This document shows, piece after piece, positions 28,131 to 35,046 of a stretch of 41,299 nucleotides of DNA; the stretch's first letter is position 1; every line of letters begins with the position of its first letter. Made by a program: the position numbers and the translations under genes. The stretch spans positions 1-41,299 of the forward strand of contig CAMWPJ010000004.1 in NCBI GenBank assembly GCA_947176035.1, given 5' to 3'. The notes beneath the pieces were generated by a model that saw nothing but the letters and a program-made list of their open reading frames with translations, had not been told where the DNA came from and made no database searches. This DNA is from an uncultured Clostridia bacterium (GTDB lineage: Bacteria > Bacillota > Clostridia > Oscillospirales > Acutalibacteraceae).

Positions 28131-29604
28131 CGGTGGAACAATTAAAGAAACTGCAGACAGAGCCGCTGAATCTTTTGATCCTGCGGTTGCCAATGCTGAT
28201 ATTATGCAAAGTGCAGAAAGTTATTTAACTAATGAAGCCGGAAGAAAAACTATTAAAACTCTACATTATACTGCCAGTGAAGCAATGCATATTAAGCAAC
28301 GCAAACAAGCGGTAAAAGATAGTATTAAAACTTCGCAGAGAAATATCAAAGTTGTAGGTGAAGCTGTAAAAAATGGTAAGCGCCAAGTAAAAACAGCTTT
28401 AAAGCAAGGTCGCACAATTATCAAAACTGCAGGAATGCACACAAAAGTATCTTATGCTGCAGGAACAACTGCTCAATCAACTTTTAAAACTGCACAAAAA
28501 ACTGCTCAAGCCTCTTTTAAGGCTGCAAGAATAGTATCTGAATCCACAGCTCGTGCTACACGAATTACAATCAAAGCAATATTTGAAGCCTTAAGGGCAT
28601 CAATTCAAGCATTGATTGCAGTTGAACAGGCAACAGTTGCTTCCATATCCGCAAGTGGTTGGATTGCATTATTAATAATTGTTGTAGTAGTATTAGCAGC
28701 ATTCATTGCTTCATCAGCGTTAGGTGTTTTTTCAGGCGTTGATACTAATGGGAAAACACTTAATACTGTACAACAAGAATTAAACCAAGAATTTTTAGAG
28801 GAAATCTCAAAACAGAAAGAGGATTTATTAGAATATGATGAAATTGAAGTCCGTCCAGCAGAATTTATTACCGAATGGAACAACATTGTTTCAGTATATT
28901 CTGTAAGATGTCAAAACGAGGGTCTTGTTCCTGCAGAGATGAAAGATGAAAATATTAAAATGCTGCGTGAAACTATGTGGGATATGATAACAATATCTCA
29001 ATCAACTGAAGAAGTAGAATACTTTGGTTCTGATAATTCAGAAGATAGTGAGAATACAGAAGAACCAAAAGTTATTGGAGTAATAACAATATCTTACTTA
29101 AATTTAAATGAAGTCACTTCGTTTTATAACTTTTCTAATGAAGATAAAGAATTGATGATGATGACACTTCATATGTCCATTGGAGATAATTATGTTGGCG
29201 GTAGTGGAAATGGCAAAATGATAAATCCTTGCCCGAATGGAACTTTTAATGGCAACGACTATCCGAATTATTCGAGTGGGGCTTATCACGGCGGAAGAGA
29301 TATTTCCTGTCAGAAAGGCACACCAGTTTATGCTGCGGCTGACGGAATTGTAATTAAAGCAACTTATATGAATACTTCATATGGTAATCACATTATGATT
29401 GCCCACGGTAATGATGTATATACTCTTTATGCTCACAATTCAGAGCTTTTAGTATCTGTTGGAGATGAAATTAAACAGGGACAGCAAATCGCAATATCCG
29501 GTGATACGGGTAACTCGTCAGGTCCACATCTGCACTTTGAGGTTCGGGTGGGAGGCTCTCGATATAAAGAGAATAATGTTGACCCATTTGAATGGATTGT
29601 TTAA
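28039..29604 (+). CDS. ICE M23 peptidase-domain protein (cell-wall hydrolase of the conjugation machine)
   Basis: N-terminal IKT-rich repeats, TM helix, C-terminal M23 HGGRDISC...GNHIMIAHGNDVYTLYAH...GNSSGPHLHFEVR. Confidence 0.85.
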   Translation: MIRDIKTRKVTKGTIKTLKGTIKTFDNTVRTGGTIKETADRAAESFDPAVANADIMQSAESYLTNEAGRKTIKTLHYTASEAMHIKQRKQAVKDSIKTSQRNIKVVGEAVKNGKRQVKTALKQGRTIIKTAGMHTKVSYAAGTTAQSTFKTAQKTAQASFKAARIVSESTARATRITIKAIFEALRASIQALIAVEQATVASISASGWIALLIIVVVVLAAFIASSALGVFSGVDTNGKTLNTVQQELNQEFLEEISKQKEDLLEYDEIEVRPAEFITEWNNIVSVYSVRCQNEGLVPAEMKDENIKMLRETMWDMITISQSTEEVEYFGSDNSEDSENTEEPKVIGVITISYLNLNEVTSFYNFSNEDKELMMMTLHMSIGDNYVGGSGNGKMINPCPNGTFNGNDYPNYSSGAYHGGRDISCQKGTPVYAAADGIVIKATYMNTSYGNHIMIAHGNDVYTLYAHNSELLVSVGDEIKQGQQIAISGDTGNSSGPHLHFEVRVGGSRYKENNVDPFEWIV

Positions 29605-29610
29605 AAAGTC

Positions 29611-29646
29611 AAAACAGCAGAGCATTTTAAAATGCTCTGCTGTTTT
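29611..29646 (+). terminator. Rho-independent terminator at the end of the ICE transfer operon
   Basis: AAAACAGCAGAGCATTTT/AAAATGCTCTGCTGTTTT, near-complete long palindrome. Confidence 0.85.
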
Positions 29647-29679
29647 GTATATAACTTTGCAAATTTTTTAATTGCACAA

Positions 29680-29708
29680 TTGCGATATACATTTTTATAT
29701 GCTATTAT
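29680..29708 (+). promoter_or_regulatory. Candidate promoter with extended -10
   Basis: TTGCGA - 17 nt - TATTAT preceded by TGC; no ORF follows on the + strand. Confidence 0.45.
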
Positions 29709-29715
29709 ACAAAGT

Positions 29716-29788
29716 GATGTAAGTGGTGAGATACTTATGTCGTTGCCAAAAACTCTTGCAACGAGCACTTCTTAAAGCAACTTACATC
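29716..29788 (+). ncRNA. Candidate structured RNA (nested hairpins) just downstream of the promoter
   Basis: Outer stem GATGTAAGT (29716-29724) / ACTTACATC (29780-29788); inner stem TCGTTGC (29740-29746) / GCAACGA (29758-29764). Confidence 0.35.
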
Positions 29789-29950
29789 GGTTAATATATT
29801 TGTACCTTGGCAATTCAATATAGCTGAAGCATTGATGACATTCCGGTAATAGCGAGCAGTTTCAAGTGTTCCGCCATAACTACCTGTTTCAATTGAAATA
29901 GAAAACGCAAATGTTTTTACAATATTTGAATGGTAAGGTACGAGCAGCAA
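29735..29950 (-). pseudogene. Fragment resembling the N-terminus of a TnpB-like protein
   Basis: KTFAFSISIETGSYGGTLETARYYRNVIN resembles the start of some IS605/IS607-type TnpB proteins; only about 70 aa remain. Confidence 0.25.
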
Positions 29951-30091
29951 TATAACATCTTGAATTAATAAAGTTGATTACTTTAGATTGCGATAACCTA
30001 TTATCAGGTGATAATGATACTTACATAATTCGTGTCCCGGTCACAAAGAAGATGGGGAGGTTCATAGACCTATGGAGATGTCAATCAGCAT

Positions 30092-30117
30092 CCCATCCGT
30101 GTTTCATAACGGGTGGG
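30092..30117. repeat. Stable hairpin in intergenic region
   Basis: CCCATCCGT-GTTTCATA-ACGGGTGGG (9-bp stem with one G:U); upstream GATGGG at about 30051 can compete for CCCATC. Confidence 0.55.
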
Positions 30118-30196
30118 TCAGCTTAATTTTTGAATTGACCTTTTTGTTAAATTATATGTGTGCTTTTGGCATTAACTTTAATAGCTGTAAAAAGGC

Positions 30197-30298
30197 AATA
30201 AAAAATCACCGACACAGAAGTTTGATGTGGTGGTAGCAATAACATTTGACTTAACATCAAAGGTGTTTGCTTTAGGGGATTGTCGGTGATTTTTTATT
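30197..30298 (-). ncRNA. Candidate short transcript closed by an 18-bp perfect inverted repeat that also acts as its terminator
   Basis: AATAAAAAATCACCGACA (30197-30214) / TGTCGGTGATTTTTTATT (30281-30298); inner TTTGATGT/ACATCAAA stem; on the - strand the distal arm ends in T6. Confidence 0.4.
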
Positions 30299-30311
30299 AA
30301 CTTAAGGAGTA

Positions 30312-30366
30312 ATGGTTAGCGTTTACTAACCATATATAGGTTAGCATAAACTAACTTATTTGTCAA
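30312..30366 (-). promoter_or_regulatory. Promoter with two palindromic operators (GTTAG-N6-CTAAC type)
   Basis: - strand TTGACA (30361-30366), 17-nt spacer, TGC-TAACCT (30338-30343); operators ATGGTTAG-CGTTTA-CTAACCAT (30312-30333) and AGGTTAG-CATAAA-CTAACTT (30338-30357). Confidence 0.5.
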
Positions 30367-30374
30367 TACCTGAA

Positions 30375-31589
30375 TTAAAAATTTTCTTTAAATTCATAAA
30401 ATATTGTGATTACTCTGTGCGTGTCGTTGCAGCTGTATGACAGATTACCGCTTTCAAGCTTGCTCGAAAATAGATCAATTGACATCAAAATCAAATGAAT
30501 ATTTTCATTATCAAGTAAAACGGTCCGAGCCTTTTGGTATGTCTCATCATTTGCAAATTTAAGTTCAATTCCGTTTTCTTTGTTTTCAAGGCTGTTTTTT
30601 ATTGCGTTTCGCGTTTTCGGTTGGTTGTATTCCTCAAAATATAAGTTTTCCTTTATGAAATAATTGTTTTTTTCTGCTGTGCTTTTTATGAAATCATATA
30701 TACTGCTGAGCTTATGTGTTTTTTCAATATTATCTGAATTTGCTAAAAAGTAAATATGGCTTACAAAATTATTACTTATAGTGCTCTCGTAGCAGTCACC
30801 CCAGGTAGGATCGGTAAAATAGTTTTCATTGTCAATAACCTGCACAACCCATGCATGATTGCCCACTCCGTCAGGTGTTTGTGCAGTACCTGTTACAGTT
30901 ATTGCATCAATGCCTGCAAGCGACAGTAAATATTGATATGCCTTTGAATATCCCGAACAGACTGCGCTTGAATTCAGGAATACACCTTCAATGGTTGATA
31001 TTTCAATATGATTATCCATATCGTTGATTGCATCGTGAGCATAGCTGGTATTGCTTATGATATAATCAAATATAGCGAGTGATTTTTCATATTCGCTTCC
31101 GGTTGGATTGATTTTATCAAAAATTTCCTGTGCTTTTTTTTCAATAGAATAGTTCTTTTCCTCGATTTCCTCAAAAGTGTATGGATATTTGAGAGTTAGT
31201 ATTCTGTTGCTTGCAAATATACAGTCGCCCTTTGACCAGAATATCTCGGGATGCTGCGCAATAACAAGCTGCACAAGCTCAAAAACCCTTTCTGTTTCGA
31301 TGTCCTGGTAAATAGCTACAGTGTCCTTGCGTTTGCTCATTGCATCATAAATGCTGTTATATGCCTTTTTTTCTTCCGCAGTCATTGTATCAAGCAGCTG
31401 CTCACTCAGCGTTTTTTTGCCGGTTGATTTGAATTCCTGATTTTTCAGATTAGTTGTCTGGATTTCTTTTTGCGTGGGTACAAAACTTTCGATAGTCTGT
31501 ACAATTGCACCTCCCGAATAAGCATTAAAACCAATTACGGATACAGCAATTAATATGATGCCGAGAAATACCAGTGAACTTTTTTTCAT
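30375..31589 (-). CDS. Secreted/membrane-anchored transglutaminase-like (papain-fold) protein
   Basis: N-terminal TM; LNSSAVCSGYSKAYQYLLSLAGI...GNHAWVVQVID...YFTDPTWGD carries the Cys-His-Asp triad. Confidence 0.85.
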   Translation of the reverse strand: MKKSSLVFLGIILIAVSVIGFNAYSGGAIVQTIESFVPTQKEIQTTNLKNQEFKSTGKKTLSEQLLDTMTAEEKKAYNSIYDAMSKRKDTVAIYQDIETERVFELVQLVIAQHPEIFWSKGDCIFASNRILTLKYPYTFEEIEEKNYSIEKKAQEIFDKINPTGSEYEKSLAIFDYIISNTSYAHDAINDMDNHIEISTIEGVFLNSSAVCSGYSKAYQYLLSLAGIDAITVTGTAQTPDGVGNHAWVVQVIDNENYFTDPTWGDCYESTISNNFVSHIYFLANSDNIEKTHKLSSIYDFIKSTAEKNNYFIKENLYFEEYNQPKTRNAIKNSLENKENGIELKFANDETYQKARTVLLDNENIHLILMSIDLFSSKLESGNLSYSCNDTHRVITIFYEFKENF

Positions 31590-31778
31590 AACGTTTATCC
31601 TTTCCTGCTTTATTGAGTATTTTAGTTATATTGTACTGATTTTTATTAACAATAAACGTAAATATTTGTAAGTGTTTGTTTTAATTGTTGCCAATGCTGT
31701 ATAGATAACTGAAAAAATATGTGATACAATTATATATAGTATAATTTGAGGTTGTTTTTACTTAGGGGAGTGTTATTT

Positions 31779-32600
31779 TTGATAAAGCTGATAGCAACTG
31801 ATTTGGATGGTACGCTGATGTCAGGCGACCATATGACAATTACACCATATACTATTAATACGCTTGAAAAAGCACACCGAAGAGGAATTAAAATAGCAAT
31901 TGCCACAGGACGTCCCTTGTCACTGATTGATAATGTCACAAATCAGGTTCCTTTTGTTGATTATGTGATATATTCAAACGGTGCGTGTGTTTATGACAGA
32001 AATGAGAATAAAATAATTTATTCAAATTTAATTTTAAATAGTCAGGTGAAAGAAATAGTTAGGTATTTTTTGGAAAAACAGGTGTTTTTTGAAGTATATA
32101 TTGACGGGTGCTCACATTATCAGCTTGGAACAGAAAATTTACTTGATGATATGGATATGCCAAGTGAATTTATTGACGAGGTTGTGGCATCAATGACAGC
32201 ACATAAAAACCTCCCTCAATATATAAGTAGTAAAAACATAGAAAAAGTAACACTTTATTCTGTAAAAAAATGTAAATTTACTGAGTATGAGCAAAAGCTG
32301 TTGTCTTATGGATTATCTGTTGCCAGCAGTTTTAAGGATAATCTGGAGGCAACTGCACCGTCAGCCGATAAAGGTGAGGCTGTAAAGGGAATATGTGAAA
32401 TTATGGGTATAAATGCTGATGAATGTATGACTTTTGGTGATGCCGGTAATGATGTGCCTATGCTCAGGTTTGCAAAATATTCTTTTGCAATGGAAAATGG
32501 CACCGATGAATGCAAAGCGGCTGCCCATTATGTTGCTAAACCTAATACTGAGGACGGTCTTGCGAAGGCGGTTGAGATATATGCACTTAAAACAGTCTGA
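31779..32600 (+). CDS. Cof-type HAD-IIB family phosphatase
   Basis: LIATDLDGTL motif I, ATGRP, GDAGNDVPML motif IV; TTG start after AGGGGAG. Confidence 0.9.
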   Translation: MIKLIATDLDGTLMSGDHMTITPYTINTLEKAHRRGIKIAIATGRPLSLIDNVTNQVPFVDYVIYSNGACVYDRNENKIIYSNLILNSQVKEIVRYFLEKQVFFEVYIDGCSHYQLGTENLLDDMDMPSEFIDEVVASMTAHKNLPQYISSKNIEKVTLYSVKKCKFTEYEQKLLSYGLSVASSFKDNLEATAPSADKGEAVKGICEIMGINADECMTFGDAGNDVPMLRFAKYSFAMENGTDECKAAAHYVAKPNTEDGLAKAVEIYALKTV

Positions 32601-32797
32601 TTTGCATATAATTAACAAAACATCACGGTAAATTAATGCTATTTTCCCTTAAAAATACTATTGAAAGATTTTTGATAATTTAGTATTATGTAATCCGATA
32701 AAAAGCATTAAATTAATAGTATATATAAATATAGTTTTAGTAAGAGTTAAAATTATTATTGACAAAAAATATAAATTATTAACTGAGGAGAAGAAAT

Positions 32798-33271
32798 ATG
32801 ACTGAAAAAATTGATTTAACACAGCTTGAGCCTGTGCTTGATGAGCTTGCGTCTGTTAAAGGCTCATTAATTACAATTTTGCAAAAAACTCAGGATATTT
32901 ATGGCTATCTGCCAAAGGAAGCGATTGAGTACATAAGCAAAAAAACAAATATTGCAGAAAGTGAAATTATGGGTGTGGCAACCTTTTATACTCAATTTCG
33001 CCTTACCCCTGTTGGCAAGTATCTTATTATGCTTTGTCAGGGTACAGCATGCCATGTTAATTCAAGTGAGCTTGTTTTGCAGACGATTCATGACGAGCTT
33101 GGCATATCAGACGGTGAAACAACTGAGGATGGTTTGTTTTCACTTAAGTGTGTTGCGTGCCTTGGCTGCTGTTCGCTTTCACCTGTTATGATGATTAATG
33201 ATAACACCTATGGTTCGCTTACTCCCGAAAAAACAAAGCAAATCTTAAAGGAACTGAGGGAGGCAGAATAA
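32798..33271 (+). CDS. NuoE-like [2Fe-2S] thioredoxin-fold subunit
   Basis: GVATFYTQFRLTPVGKYLIMLCQGTACHVN...CVACLGCCSLSPVMMIND. Confidence 0.92.
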   Translation: MTEKIDLTQLEPVLDELASVKGSLITILQKTQDIYGYLPKEAIEYISKKTNIAESEIMGVATFYTQFRLTPVGKYLIMLCQGTACHVNSSELVLQTIHDELGISDGETTEDGLFSLKCVACLGCCSLSPVMMINDNTYGSLTPEKTKQILKELREAE

Positions 33272-35025
33272 TGAGTAATTTGAAAATTGTTGTTGGTCAG
33301 GGTTCATGCGGTATTGCTGCAGGTGCTGAAAAGGTAAGGCAGGCACTTTTAAAGGAAGACTTAAACGGTGCAGCTCTGACAATTGCAGGCTGTGTAGGTA
33401 TGTGCTACCTTGAGCCGATTGTTGATATTTACGAAGATGATAAAGAGGTAAAGCGTCTTGTGTGCGTTACCGAAAAGGATGCAGCTAAGATTGCAGAATA
33501 TGCAAAAACAGGCGACGAGCGTGCGATTTCGGATTTGCTTGTATCAGACGAAGATAAGCAGTTCCTTGAAAAGCAGACAAGAATTGCACTCAGACGCTGC
33601 GGCGTTATTAACCCTGAGGAGCTTGAGGATTTTGTATCTGCTGACGGTTATACTGCACTTAAAAAAGCAGTATGTGAAATGACTCCCGAAGAGGTTATCG
33701 AGGTAATCAAAACCTCAGGACTTGCAGGACGTGGCGGTGCAGGCTTCCCTACATGGTTTAAGTGGAATGCAGCAAGACAGTCTGACGATGAAGAAAAGTA
33801 TTTAATCTGTAATGCCGACGAGGGTGACCCCGGTGCATTTATGGACAGAGCAGTTATAGAATCAGATCCTCATAATCTTATTGAGGGTATGCTCATCGGT
33901 GCATATGCAATTGGTGCAAAAAATGCGGTTGTTTATGTAAGAGCAGAGTATCCGCTTGCAATCAAAAGACTTGAAAGAGCAATTGAGCAGGCAACAGCAG
34001 CAGGCTATCTCGGTGATCATATTTTCGGAACTGATTTCTCCTGCCATATGACGATTAAGGCTGGCGCAGGTGCGTTTGTGTGCGGTGAGGAGACTGCACT
34101 TATCGAATCACTTGAGGGACATAGAGGTATGCCGCGTCTCAAGCCTCCTTTCCCTGCACAGAGCGGTTACTGGAGAAAGCCGTCAAACATCAATAATGTT
34201 GAGACGTTTGCAAATGTCAGCTGGATCATTAATAACGGTGGTGAAGCTTTTGCTGCAATGGGTACAGAGGGCTCAAAGGGAACCAAGGTATTTGCCGTTA
34301 CGGGTAAGGTTAAGCGCAGCGGACTTGTTGAAATTCCAATGGGTAAAACTTTGCGTGATGTTATTTTTGATATCGGCGGCGGTATGAAGGGGGATAAGGC
34401 ATTCAAGGCTGTTCAGATGGGTGGCCCGTCAGGCGGATGTATCCCTGCAAGTCTTATTGATACCGTAATTGACTATAAGGCACTCGGTGCAACAGGCGCT
34501 ATTATGGGTTCAGGCGGTATGGTTGTTATGGACGAAAGCACCTGCATGGTGGGTATGGCTAAGTTTTTCCTTGACTTTACGGCTAAGGAAAGCTGCGGAA
34601 AATGTGTTCACTGCCGTATCGGTACTACCAGAATGTTAGAGATTCTGACAAGAATTACCGAGGGTAAGGGTGAAGACGGAGATGTTGAGCTGCTTGAGGA
34701 GCTTTGCTATGGTATTAAAGATGGTGCACTCTGCGGATTAGGTCAGACTGCTCCAAACCCTGTTTTAACAACAATCAAGTATTTCAAGGATGAGTATATA
34801 GCTCATATTGAGAATAAGACCTGCCCTGCAGGCGAATGCTCAAGTCTTGTTGAATATTCTATCGATTCTGATGCCTGCAAGGGTTGCACACTCTGTGCGA
34901 GAAACTGCCCTGTCGGTGCAATCAGCGGTTCAGTTAAAAATCCGCATACTATTGATGCTGATAAATGTATCAAGTGCGGCAAGTGTATTCAGTCCTGCAA
35001 ATTTGGTGCAGTGGTAAGGAAGTAA
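33271..35025 (+). CDS. NuoF/HydB-like FMN/NADH-binding Fe-S subunit
   Basis: GLAGRGGAGFPTWFKW; CNADEGDPGAFMDR; SCGKCVHCRIGTTRMLEIL; C-terminal 2x[4Fe-4S]. Confidence 0.93.
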   Translation: MSNLKIVVGQGSCGIAAGAEKVRQALLKEDLNGAALTIAGCVGMCYLEPIVDIYEDDKEVKRLVCVTEKDAAKIAEYAKTGDERAISDLLVSDEDKQFLEKQTRIALRRCGVINPEELEDFVSADGYTALKKAVCEMTPEEVIEVIKTSGLAGRGGAGFPTWFKWNAARQSDDEEKYLICNADEGDPGAFMDRAVIESDPHNLIEGMLIGAYAIGAKNAVVYVRAEYPLAIKRLERAIEQATAAGYLGDHIFGTDFSCHMTIKAGAGAFVCGEETALIESLEGHRGMPRLKPPFPAQSGYWRKPSNINNVETFANVSWIINNGGEAFAAMGTEGSKGTKVFAVTGKVKRSGLVEIPMGKTLRDVIFDIGGGMKGDKAFKAVQMGGPSGGCIPASLIDTVIDYKALGATGAIMGSGGMVVMDESTCMVGMAKFFLDFTAKESCGKCVHCRIGTTRMLEILTRITEGKGEDGDVELLEELCYGIKDGALCGLGQTAPNPVLTTIKYFKDEYIAHIENKTCPAGECSSLVEYSIDSDACKGCTLCARNCPVGAISGSVKNPHTIDADKCIKCGKCIQSCKFGAVVRK

Positions 35026-35046
35026 GAAGGGAGCAGATTTATAGTT

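Noticed and set aside
28040-28140. TIKT-rich repeats in the peptidase N-terminus as a novel repeat family
   Set aside because: Such IKT repeats look typical for M23-type proteins of Firmicutes conjugative elements; only the 298-bp duplication is unusual.
30027-30122. tRNA, T-box or a known riboswitch class in the structured intergenic block
   Set aside because: No cloverleaf, no TGGNACCGCG T-box core and no riboswitch consensus I can match by eye; left as an unclassified structure.
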